Origin: Aculops lycopersici
Taxonomy: Eukaryota; Arthropoda; Arachnida; Trombidiformes; Eriophyidae
NCBI GenBank assembly: GCA_015350385.1
Contig: WNKI01000001.1
Span: 8,251,599 to 8,315,598 of the forward strand
Length of the DNA stretch: 64,000 nt
Direction: 5' to 3'
Numbering within the stretch: position 1 is the stretch's first letter; every line of letters starts with the position of its first letter. The notes under the pieces were generated by a model. It searched no databases, was not told the DNA's origin, and worked only from the letters and a program-made list of their open reading frames with translations. The position numbers and the translations under genes are program-made. Positions 1 through 10,466 of the stretch are shown piece after piece.

Positions 1-2
1 TA

Positions 3-494
3 AGTCCGGTTGCGCGAAATCATTTTGCTGTACCAAGTGAGCGAGCTCCAACATCAAGAGTCATAGAGACCAAACAAGGTGCTCGCAATACCATTGACCT
101 GAAGTCACCTGTAAATCGCACTGTGGCTCCCGCATCTGCACCAGTCTCTTACGAGCGGCCGGGTGCCAATGAGACTTCCAGGCTTCACTTGGACGAACCC
201 GAATGGGAATCAAAAGCTCAAATTGTCGAACTCACTAAGGACAACCAACAGGGACTCGGCTTCACGGTGAAGGACTACGCAAATCCCAAGGATACCTCGC
301 AATCTATAATCATGATAACTCACATTGCTGAAGGAGGAGTTGCCGAGAGAAATGGTGAGCTTTCTGTTGGAGATCTATTGATCTTTGTCGACGACACAAG
401 TTTGGAAGGAGCCAGTTTAGCGGAAACCGTGAAGGCACTAAAGCGAGCTAGTGGTCGGGTCAGATTAGGAGTTTTGAAAGTAAAAACTTCCTAA
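3..494 (+). CDS. PATJ/MUPP1-like multi-PDZ scaffold protein, C-terminal end (5' truncated by window)
   Basis: The reading frame is open from base 3 to a TAA at 492-494 and encodes the last 163 residues of a larger protein. Roughly residues 75-160 form one PDZ domain. It has the canonical GLGF carboxylate-binding loop, a GGVAERNGELSVGD segment and a C-terminal strand ending VRLGVLK. The spacing and the KDYANPKD insertion after GLGF match PDZ domains of the PATJ/INADL/MUPP1 family best, by recall. That family organises apical polarity (Crumbs) complexes and other membrane signalling scaffolds. The protein ends seven or so residues after the domain, so this is the terminal PDZ. The start lies outside the window and an acceptor site within the first 100 bases cannot be excluded. 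An AATAAA at 560-565 fits its 3' end. It converges on the pantothenate kinase gene with 148 bp between stop codons. Family call fairly sure, exact orthologue less so. Confidence 0.75.
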   Translation, partial: SPVARNHFAVPSERAPTSRVIETKQGARNTIDLKSPVNRTVAPASAPVSYERPGANETSRLHLDEPEWESKAQIVELTKDNQQGLGFTVKDYANPKDTSQSIIMITHIAEGGVAERNGELSVGDLLIFVDDTSLEGASLAETVKALKRASGRVRLGVLKVKTS

Positions 495-642
495 ATATTA
501 AACACATAATTATTAAAGATACTTTTTAGGGAGAAATTTGTACCACCAAGATCTGAATTAATAAACAACGCACATGTTAAACTAAGCATACATATGATTA
601 CCATATCATCAGGTCTCATCTCAAACTGAACATTTACTTATA

Positions 643-2217
643 TTACAAACAACCACGTGTAGATTCCACAAAGCAGCCCACTGCTCCAAAGTATCCCTCG
701 TGTTCTAGGAATAGTGCTTTAATCGCTCCTTTAGACCAGTAGTTGACTGCATATGATAGTAATTTCATACTCAACTGGTTTACTCTTAAGAAATTGCCTA
801 TAAAAACAACCCGATCGATGCCCTCGTTCGCGGCGCACATTCTAGCAATAGATCCGATGTTGATGGTAACCATCTCAAGCAAGGCTCTAGCTAGATCCTC
901 TCTCTTAACTTGCATTCTCTTTTCGGCTGAGTTCATGTGACCAAAGTTGCTGGCCACGGTGTCTCCACTTAAATTGAACTTTGGATAATCTCCGCCGTAG
1001 ATATCCTTGACCAACTTATCGATTTTGCTCGAGGATCCAGCTTTGGCCAATTTGATGGCCTCATCGAACGAGTAACACTGCGTAAGTAGGGAGCATAAAC
1101 CTAAAAATGTACCGCCCCCAATACTGGATCCACTAATTCGACTATATGAGGTCGAGGAGTAAACAGCCAGAATGCTCACACCGGAACCAATGTTGACCAC
1201 CAAGTAGGGATATGGACGGCTAAAATCGTAGGGCACCTTTACGCACTTGATGTCATCCAGGGGATCCTCTAAAAAGTAACACTCTCTATCTGAGTTATAC
1301 TTATCGATATAATGAATTCCATAGATTATAGAGTCTAATTCATCGGTTTTGTGTATAGTGATACCTAAATTCTGTCTTATATCCTGTTCAAATTTGCACG
1401 CGCCACCACCGGTTGCACAGACGGTGCGCACGGTCTCAGCAAATCTCTTGCTCTTGGCCATGGATAAAAATTCGGGCATCTCAGAGGTGGCAAAGCGAAT
1501 GAAGTGCAATGAACCCGGTCTACCATTAATGATACAATTGGACATTTCCAAATGCGAGTCCCTCTTACCTGTGGTACCGTATGGTTTCGAAGACATCAAG
1601 TACCTGCGTATCCTCCTTAGCGTAACCCTTTCTTGGACTGTCGCCTCTTTTGGATCAAAGAAGACGACCTTCACGAGGGTTCCTCCCACGTCGATTCCAA
1701 ACCAGGGCATATGCTTGTTGCATATCGGCTTGTGATTTTCGCCTAAGCTGACTAGTTTATGATTAGGGGTAATCTTTGGCCTCTGGTGTTGCTGTTGTCG
1801 TTGATGATATGATTGTGCTAATTTGTGTTGATTTGTTGAGTCTTCTTCATCCTTTAAGATTTCGTCATTGTTATTGTTATCATTACCATTATTTCTATCG
1901 TTATTTTTATTGCTATTGTTGTTGTTTTGATACTGAACCTTCCTGCAACTGGTGTCACGGGAACTCTCAAAAGTTGCAGGCGTCACATCGTTGGAGTTGC
2001 AAATGCATTCAACAAACTTGTGTGATCCAATCAGCTCAACTCCATTATCCTGACTGATGGGCTTGTTGTCGGTATTGTTATTGCTATTGTTATCGTTTGA
2101 GCATTTGATTCGCTTTACTTGCTCCATCTTGGACTTCGATCTAGTTCGATGGTTTTCCTGGTGATCCTTCATAGCTTCCTTTAGCTGTCCCACGCAACAA
2201 GTGTTAACAGGTGCCAT
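643..2217 (-). CDS. fbl: Pantothenate kinase (eukaryotic type II PanK, fumble-like)
   Basis: A 524-residue protein from an ATG at 2217. It catalyses ATP-dependent phosphorylation of pantothenate, the first and rate-limiting step of coenzyme A synthesis. The catalytic core starts near residue 170 with MPWFGIDVGGTLVKVVFFDP (phosphate-binding motif). It continues through CATGGGACKFE, a DELD motif carrying the proposed catalytic Glu, VNIGSGVSILAV, GGGTFLGLCSLLT, DIYGGDY, NIGSIARMCA and VVFIGNFLRVN, ending in EGYFGAVGCF. All blocks of animal PANK1-3 are present in order without introns. The first 169 residues are Asn/Gln-rich low complexity and resemble no targeting peptide. The Met at residue 170 would give a core-only form, so two start sites are possible. 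The family call is near certain. The gene symbol is the Drosophila name and orthology is inferred. Confidence 0.95.
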   Translation of the reverse strand: MAPVNTCCVGQLKEAMKDHQENHRTRSKSKMEQVKRIKCSNDNNSNNNTDNKPISQDNGVELIGSHKFVECICNSNDVTPATFESSRDTSCRKVQYQNNNNSNKNNDRNNGNDNNNNDEILKDEEDSTNQHKLAQSYHQRQQQHQRPKITPNHKLVSLGENHKPICNKHMPWFGIDVGGTLVKVVFFDPKEATVQERVTLRRIRRYLMSSKPYGTTGKRDSHLEMSNCIINGRPGSLHFIRFATSEMPEFLSMAKSKRFAETVRTVCATGGGACKFEQDIRQNLGITIHKTDELDSIIYGIHYIDKYNSDRECYFLEDPLDDIKCVKVPYDFSRPYPYLVVNIGSGVSILAVYSSTSYSRISGSSIGGGTFLGLCSLLTQCYSFDEAIKLAKAGSSSKIDKLVKDIYGGDYPKFNLSGDTVASNFGHMNSAEKRMQVKREDLARALLEMVTINIGSIARMCAANEGIDRVVFIGNFLRVNQLSMKLLSYAVNYWSKGAIKALFLEHEGYFGAVGCFVESTRGCL

Positions 2218-5200
2218 GAATCTTCAAGTAGTTTGGTTCTGTTATCACTTAGTCCAGGTTAGTTAATAGTGACTCTATGGGTGTCTTAGCAGAAACTCAA
2301 TGGTCTCGCCGGGTGCTCTAGCTAAGCTTAGCTAAACGCCAAAACAAATTACGTCGCTCAATTCATGACAATAAATAGTCAATAGTGAGTCACGAATTAT
2401 GACCAACCAACCAACCAGCCGAGTAATAGTTGCGCTTGACATTTGTTGTTGGTTAAACTACCAATGCAGCTGCCGTTGGTGTTAGTTAATTAATGTGTTG
2501 GCTTAATTGGTGTCTTATAATGCTAGTACTAGTATCGCCGCTACTGCTACTCATCGTGTCAATTATTGTTGTTGTCATCGTTGCCCACTACCATCAACTT
2601 CAGCTCTCATGTAGACTTACTGTCACTAAAACCACCTCTCAACTCTTGACTCTCCCCCTCTCTATTTCTATCTCTTTCTCTCTGCTACTCTAATGCATTA
2701 TCATCCCCTCTGCATAATACCAACAACAACTATGGCCATCTTAATTACATTGCGACATACAACTGATATTGCCCGACCACTTTGCAACGGAATAGATTGT
2801 CACAGGGTAGTGATTCTTCTTGTTGTTTCTATTGCTACTATAGTGGTGGTGGTCGTCGAAGCCGCTGCAGATGAGAAGCTACGCAACCACTTGTATGTGT
2901 CGTTTGATCTAACGCCACTCCAGTCGCAACTTCCACTGCTACCCTCAACTGGCTAACACCGGTTTGCGCCTGCCGCTGCCTAGTGTCGCTCCGTTCGACG
3001 TTCGTTGATCCAATTTCTCGTTAGTCGGCCACTTGTTAGAATATTGTATAGTAAATTATCGTGTCACTGTATAGCTAACTCACACAGACGGAGAGAGATA
3101 GAGAGAGACTTACTTTCGGCAACTCGTTGCTTGTGATACACTGTCCTGCTTGTTACATAGAGACGAATACAAACAGAGACTTTCAGTTCCAGTTATCGGA
3201 ACCAAAAGCACAATTGCTTGCCACTCGGCCAACTAAATGATAGTGATATGTTTTTTCTGCTTTCTGGTGAGGCTGAAGCTCATGGTGCTTCTAGCGTGTC
3301 GCAAGGAAAACTACGTAAATGGTTATGGCCACTAAATGGTAGTTGTAAGAGAGTACATTGGATTATAAGAATGAACATCAACCAACATTGAGTGTAGTTT
3401 GAATACAACAGAATGCGTTAGAAAGCAAACAAATGCACACTTTCACTGCATGATCAAGCAAGTTGCTTGACGAATTGATGGTAAAATAAATGGATGTTAG
3501 AATACAGAGACCAAGGACCAGCTACGTCGAGCAAGGGGCTACCAGTTGAGCATTCATCATGAGCATGACTAAGATGAAAGTTCCCATCTTGTCGCAATGA
3601 TCTCGACGCGTTCAACAGGTGGTTGACTTAATGTTGGCGAAATGGACACATTTCTTTCATTCGGTTTCAACGCACATTATTTCTATACCTAGAGTTCAAG
3701 TGATGTGTCGTCGGGTGCGAATTCGACGTCGAATGAAGAGTTGCATAATTTTTTACTTGTTCATTTGATCAACCTGGAGAAAATGCGGTCCCCTCAACAA
3801 GTGGCCTGAACCGAGAGTTCGCGCGCCCATTCGTGTGCAGCACAACAGCTTGTTGGACTGGGCATGGATTTGAAATGATAATTGCATTCGTACTTACGGT
3901 AAGCACATTTGGGACGCTTATACGCCACTTGAAGCGACAAGAGATGAGAGATCGCTATGCGGAACATAATGTAAGTTTTGTTCCAAACACGCGCCAGAAA
4001 GATCAACTATCACCCAGAGGATCTTAAAATAATTTCGTAACAAACAAAATATTGATATAATGGTTGGAAAAAAGTGAAAAGAAATTTCCATTTGATAAAG
4101 AGTACCTCTGAAGAATACTCTCCAAATTTTCATCACGTTCCATTCAGGCAGAGAGACGCACACAGGAAGTAATGAAAAGAGCAAGCGAGTGAATGGGATA
4201 TTGTTGTGCTCGGTTAGTCTTAGTTAGTCTAGTGCCTCACTACAGCTAAGCTAGTTGTGCAACTTACTCAGACTCTCATCTAACGGGCATTGTCATTTAT
4301 CAAATTAAAAACAAGTTGTTATTGGGACGGATTACGCCACTTGGGTGGCGCCGAAAACTATGCGGTGCTTTACGGATTTTCGAGTGCAAAGAGGCCACTC
4401 ACTTGAAGATTATTTCTCTCTTTCTATTGGCTATCATTAGTGATAGTGGTAGTTGAATTCTCAGTTAGATAGGTTAACCATTGTGTGCCTCCCACTGAGC
4501 AAAGAAACAGACAGAGACGACGAGAGAAGTTCCTCGATCAACAGGAGCGATTACCGTTGGGTTGTAATTGTTTCCTACTCGTAGTTCCAATCGTAGACAG
4601 CAGCTAGTGAGTGTTTGTAATGCCTTTCAATTCGTTTATCAGATAGTAGATAGTTTGTTAGCTCACTCAACTTGATTAGCCTGTTTGTTAGCTGTAGAGT
4701 CGAATCAAGAGATGCAAGTTGGTTGGGTGAAGACTAGAGGCAAAGACTAGAGGCGAGTCGCTTAGCTAATGCAGGTAATCGACTAGCAAGCTAACAATCT
4801 AACTGACTGACTACTGGCTGCTCAGTCTTGTGTCGCGCGCTACACCACCACCGACGCCGTTTTCGCGTAATCATACCTGAACTTGTGCAACCACTTGTGG
4901 CTCTCTATCCAACTTGCTACGTACCATACACAGAGAGCTGTTGCTTTGGCGACAACTTCCACGGCAACAGGATCGAGAGCACGCCGAGATCTCCAGTTGC
5001 TCTTCAGACTTCAGTCAAAATGTTTCGACAAACTAAAGACCAGTCTCTCGGACGGTCGGCCCACACTAGTAAATGTGCATTTTTTTATCTATTTATACGC
5101 CTCGTCATCGTCGCATGAGTTTTCATCAGCATGAGACTCGATGATATCATCAAGGGCAATTTGTGGTGGTGCTCGTGCTTTTGCTGCTTAATCAAGTAGA

Positions 5201-5699
5201 AAAACACCAAACCAAGACTCCACTTGGTTTTGGTTGCTGCCGCCGCCGCGGCTTCTACTCGAAAACCTTTCTACTGACTATGTTTCTCATTATAAAGAGA
5301 AAATAAGAGATTTGTCATCTTAAACTGGCGCCAGTACCACACCAATTGGTCGCGCGATGATGTTCGAGCAACAGGTTATTGTTGTTGTTTTCTTTCTAAA
5401 ACACTCTCGACTATCATTGCAGCCGGTGGTTGTATGCCTCCGGCGAGCGAGTGAGCAGGTAAACGAAATTACAAACAACCTCGTCAGCCACAGCCACAAC
5501 CACAACCACAACTACAGCCGCCGCCAGGTTGGCCTCGAGTTTTGCAGCGGCGATGGTGGCAACTTCCAATTGACGACATCATGAGTTTTCTCGAGAACTT
5601 GTAATTGATAGTGCACCTTTGAGTTTGTAAGTTTGTCAAGTGAATGGAAGCAAGCTTTTATCTTGACGCCTGACTTATCATATCCCTCAATCGGTGATC

Positions 5700-5720
5700 G
5701 ACAGACAGACAGACAGACGA
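5700..5720. repeat. (GACA)n microsatellite
   Basis: Five tandem GACA units in non-coding DNA. Confidence 0.8.
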
Positions 5721-8524
5721 GGCTACGGTCGTAGTTTAACTTGAGGTCGCGGGTGGCCTTTTGGTGGAGGTGTTTACGGTAATGACTAGCGCTATGTGTT
5801 CTCGAGGTGTCACTGTGCGCTTAAGTTTGCTCGATTCGATAGGACCAATCAGAACACATTATAAGGTGAACTTTACCTTTGGGTTGCGTTGGTTGAGAAT
5901 AGGAGTAAAATTATGTCAGCAACATGGCAAGCGGCGGCGCAGTCGCCTGAGTGCCTACACAATCTTCGTGCACGCGCTATGGCGCAACAAGTGGCTTGTG
6001 GCGCCCATTCTATTATTGCCATAAACAATTGATTGCTGGTTGGTGGCAATCCGAACAACAAACAATTTGCCTTTAAACAACTAAAAGTGGTGATCAGGTT
6101 AGTTTAGCCAGCTAGTTTAGTTACAATTTTTACTTGAATCCCAATTTAAAATGGTAAAATTTCCTCATTTTAGTATGAGTAGAGAAAAACACTGGAAGAA
6201 GACAATTACAGCACTCGAGGCATGAGCAGACAGAGGAGGCCACCCAAATCGGGCTCATAAAATTCCAACACCCCCAGGTTTTGAGTAAACCAGCGCCATC
6301 AACGCTGCCGTCGCCACCGGGCTAGCTTGATAGAGAGCCAGAGGAGCTGCGGTAATAATATTAATGATCGCCACAAAGTTAAACGGAAGCTCTCTCTTGA
6401 TTGTCTATGTGTTTATTTCGCTCACTTCTCCTAGTGTTTACTTTCCCTCCCTAACACTTTTCTTCTCTATGTGTCTCGAACATTTATGTGTGATTGTTTT
6501 TGCTAGTGTTTCAAGTGTTTCGCTGGAAAAGGTTACTCTCGGCGGCAAGTGAAACAGCGGCAGATATTACGTAGAACTCGCGCAGATCTAAACAATCGCA
6601 CAAGTGTTTGCCAGTTGATGGCTCACTCGCTCGCTCGATGCTGCAACCTGGCAAATTTCAGCCAGACAACCAGCCTTAGTCTTGGTCGTGGTCTCGAACC
6701 TCGTCGTCACTGTCTCTGCCTTCATCTCGTTGATCGTCGTTTTGTTTTTGCCGCTCTGCTGGAATCAGAGTTTGCAAATCAAACGCTCGGCGGCTCGGAT
6801 AAAATGCTCAGCTCAATTTATAACTACCGAGGGATACTTTTGTTTGTTTTTCCTCGCTCTCGCTCTCTGTCTCTTTATCACTACCCTAGTCAACGGAAGC
6901 TAACTACCACGACCACGAATTCAATGGTTGGCCTTTCTGATTGTGCCGAATGCGCGGCACTTTGCCAACTCTCCCGCGCCGACGCCGCGCTAACCATAAC
7001 GATCGCGAGGGTAGAATGAGGAGAGAAAAAACACTTCTCAAGCTTCGACAATAACCAACCACAAGGTTACCACTCGCAAAGCGCTACTTTTCTTTTTTTA
7101 TTTTGATGTTGATGTTGTTTTTGTTGTTGCCACGCCACTGTTGTTGAGGCAACTTATATCATGGCCTCATAAATACAAGGCGCCTACGAGGAAGAGAGAG
7201 AGAGACGAACTCGCTCGGCTAACGAAGATTCAACAACAGGTAGTTCACCTGTGCAAGCGCTTCGCGTTGCTCGCACACAAGCGAACACCTCAACAAATGG
7301 TAATGGTTCGCCATTCGCTACCATCCATTAGCTACTCTCTCTCCCTAGAACTTTTCTCCAATAGCCGAGGCTCGAGAGTCTAAAAAAGAAATTCCAAATA
7401 TGATGAGCGAGTTGCGAGTTCACCATGAATAATTTGTACCCATTCCCCGTGCGTCAATGTGCCGCGCCGATTGCCACACTCTTACCAATCCTCAAAGGTT
7501 TAACCTGTAACTAAGGTGTCTGCGTTAAGCCTAAAACGTGGGGAGCAAAAAGGGCAAACATGGAGCATCGCCACGGTGGCCGTCTGCACACGTCTAGCTT
7601 ATCTTGGTTGCAGTCGGTGGTTGTGGAGGCTAGAAAGTATTCGTGATGCACGCGACGATCCAAATTAAGCATTCATTTTTTCGTCTCCCATTTTGCCACG
7701 ATATCTTGGCGCCCCGATCAATCAATAACAAAACTCGGGAGGCAATCGATTTGTTTGTTTACTGTCCCTCTCTCCTTTTCGGTCGGTCTCGTTTTGCTTA
7801 AGGTCAGAATCATTGTGTGAAAAATACAACAAATTGATTAATATTCACCTGCCCTTGCAGAATGTATGAGCAGATCGCTCAAATCGTTCAGCGATGCCGC
7901 TTTACCTCCCACCTGAACGCCAATTTAAACTCGCTACAATCATCGATTAAGTAGCAACAGGTGGATCTTGGCTGACGTCGGTGGGCCCTACCGATGTCAG
8001 GGTAGCGGGTGTTCCACCGGATGGCTAAGATTTCCATTTTGTATCTTCCCTGTGTCTAGTTGAACCTTTGGGAGGGTGGAAACCGATGACGCCAGCTCTT
8101 GCAAGGGATGGCTACTGAAACTTGTAGTCTGTAGCTTGTAGAGAGATTTTTTGGGTAAAAAATTCACGTGATTGTTTTGTCGCGTCGTGGATGCTAGATG
8201 TACAAGTGGAAAGACGGCATTTTGATCGACGCACGAGCAAAAAGCGCCAAGTGGGGAAACAATTAAGCATTCAAAAGTCGACGTTGCTGCACTTCCGCTA
8301 CTGTGGTCCCCGTAGCTACTACTGCTGCAGTGGTGCCAAAAAACTCGATGTGAATATTGAAATTTCTCGCCGCCACTTGCCTGTTTTTGTTATATTGGGG
8401 TACTGCTCATAAATAAAGTAACTTATTAGCCCACGAGATTGAGGTGTAGCAAGGAGTTAGAAAACGACGGTCGCCCTACAAGCTACCAGCGCAACTGGTA
8501 GCCGATTAGCTCTGGTAATCCCGT

Positions 8525-9425
8525 TACCTGGTTAGCTTATAGCAAGCCAACAATCACACTGGAAGAAGATCGTCGTCTCTCTATCTATCTGTCTACCTGC
8601 TTATCTGGCAGACAAACAGGTAAGCTGGCAGGTAAACTGGCTACTGCCTGCAGTCACAGTGAGTGGTAATTCAAGTGGCAAGACTCCCGCTAGCAGTGTG
8701 AGTTTCACTTTTTGCACTGGTAGTCAGGTAAAGAAGCGAACAGGAGAAAAGACATTCAATCCTAAAGTAGGAGACTCTTTCTGTCTCACAGGATCAATTG
8801 TTGTTCACTGACTCAGTGAATATCTTTCTCATTTAACTAAATTAGCTTGTTGGTAATTATTTTCTCTCATTTAATTTGGTTACCTGAGAGTGTCTTTTTC
8901 TAGGTAACTTTTCCATCTTGTTTTCTCTTGTGTCGTGCTGTGCTGCCAGATTGGCGCACGAGATTTAGACTTTTTGTTCACACACTTGCTCGAAGTTCGA
9001 ACACTCATCTTGCACAACGGAAATTTGTACGATATGTTTGCTCACTCAACTCTCACTCGCTCTCTCGCTCTCTCGCAAACACAATGCAATGAGCTTCGCA
9101 CCACAGACAAGTTACACGTGTTGCGCGCGCGCTGTAGACGCAAATTCGAGCTGCGACAGGTATCCTTTGGCTGCGCGAGGCCGCGCCCCCTCTCTGCCAT
9201 GAACACACACAACCACTGTCTAGATGAGCTCTTTGCGCATGCGGAGTTCAAAGAGCTCGCCGGAAGTAATAGTGACTGCGGGTTTTGCAGACAATGCCGA
9301 GGATGTCGCTCGTGGCGCAACAACAACAACCACCACTAGAGTCACCGTTGAGGACGACGACGACAAATCAATTTTCCAACTTCGAGTTGAGAGGAGGAGG
9401 GTTTTTGTGGGGGCGGCGTCAGGTA
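8525..9425. promoter_or_regulatory. Candidate regulatory element: homotypic cluster of CAGGTA/TACCTG
   Basis: Eight exact CAGGTA words on either strand start at 8525, 8594, 8617, 8629, 8725, 8881, 9157 and 9420. Roughly 0.4 would be expected in 900 bp at equal base frequencies. CAGGTA is the core recognised by Snail/Scratch/ZEB-type zinc fingers and overlaps E-box half-sites. It also resembles splice donors, so some could be 5' UTR donors. The cluster is 1-2 kb upstream of the chitin-binding gene. Regulatory function is inference from clustering only. Confidence 0.3.
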
Positions 9426-10466
9426 AGTGCCGCGAGTTTGATGGCTACGCGGAGTTTTTCTCAAGAACTCCGCTGCTGACTCATTAGCCTCCACTAGAGG
9501 ACTGCGAAAGTCCACAATGTTTGCGCCGCGCTCAACTCTCCCCCTATCCTTCTGTCTCTCTCGCCCGTCTACGTGCTCAACACTCTCCTCTTGTCGTTGC
9601 TGTTGCCGCGACGGTTTGGTGGCAATGGCAACCTGTTGCTCATGGTTGCCTCAAGCTTGAAACCTAGCGAAGGGCTAGCATCTGGTCGTCTCCCTCCAAG
9701 CTCACCTTTAAGGTTCTGGCGCAACAGCAACGACGACGGCGTCCTCGGACGACGCAAAGGGGGAGACTCAGTGCTATCAAATTCTCGACGTTTTTACTGA
9801 GGTAAAAGGAGGAAGGAAGAGGAATTAATTGATAATTTGCACAAATTTATTCCAGCCCTAGCCACCTGTTATTTTAGTTTTTAACCCCAGTCACTCGGAT
9901 CGTTAGTTAGTTTGCTAGTTTGTTTGTTCATTAGTGTGGGAGAGCATTAGAGTTCGCGCATCATAAACAAGTTGTCTGGTCTGCTGAGGACCCAAGGTGC
10001 GCCCATCGTTATCCTCATCGTTGTATGTTTGCAACGTCAGGAAGCATCACTATTGCTCTGGCGCATTGATTGCAATCGTCTTGCTCCCGGTAAGCCACCC
10101 AAAGTATGTGAGGATCCCCCTCTCCGATTTAAGTTTTGGATCTCGGCTTCGACGATCATAACTGATAGTATTAGTTAGTAGTACTAGTAGTAGTATTAGC
10201 GGTTGTAGTGGAATCAGGTAGATAGAGGAGGCAACCAATCTGAACGAGGAATCAAAACGAAGCCAGTTAAATTGGAAACCAATAGCAAGTTATCCGTTCA
10301 ATCGAGTCCTCAAAGTCGAAGGGCCAACATCACTTATTCTTTTTTAGTATCGACATCATCATCATTTAGTGAGATATCAGGTAGTTATAGTTTGTTTCAA
10401 CACCAACAATAGTAATCATAATAATAGAACACCAGCTAGTTTGTTATTAGTCTATAGTGAATCAAG

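Larger units (their letters stand above)
2218..10466. other. Long non-coding stretch between pantothenate kinase and chitin-binding gene
   Basis: About 8.2 kb with only short, unconserved open frames of simple composition; I recognise no protein, tRNA or transposon. It lies upstream of both flanking genes, which are transcribed away from it, so promoters, 5' UTR exons or enhancers are plausible. Good donor-like sites occur, for example CAG/GTAAGT at 9420-9427, but I cannot pair them into a gene. The stretch holds seven copies of the octamer GCCACTTG (either strand; 3028, 3798, 3924, 4336, 5988, 8372, 8672). It also has a dense cluster of CAGGTA words at 8525-9425 and a GACA tetranucleotide run at 5700-5720. 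Confidence 0.6.

Noticed and set aside
3833..4027. Short frame with a hydrophobic segment and a GTAAGT donor at 3970
   Set aside because: No partner exon or family match could be found; could be chance.
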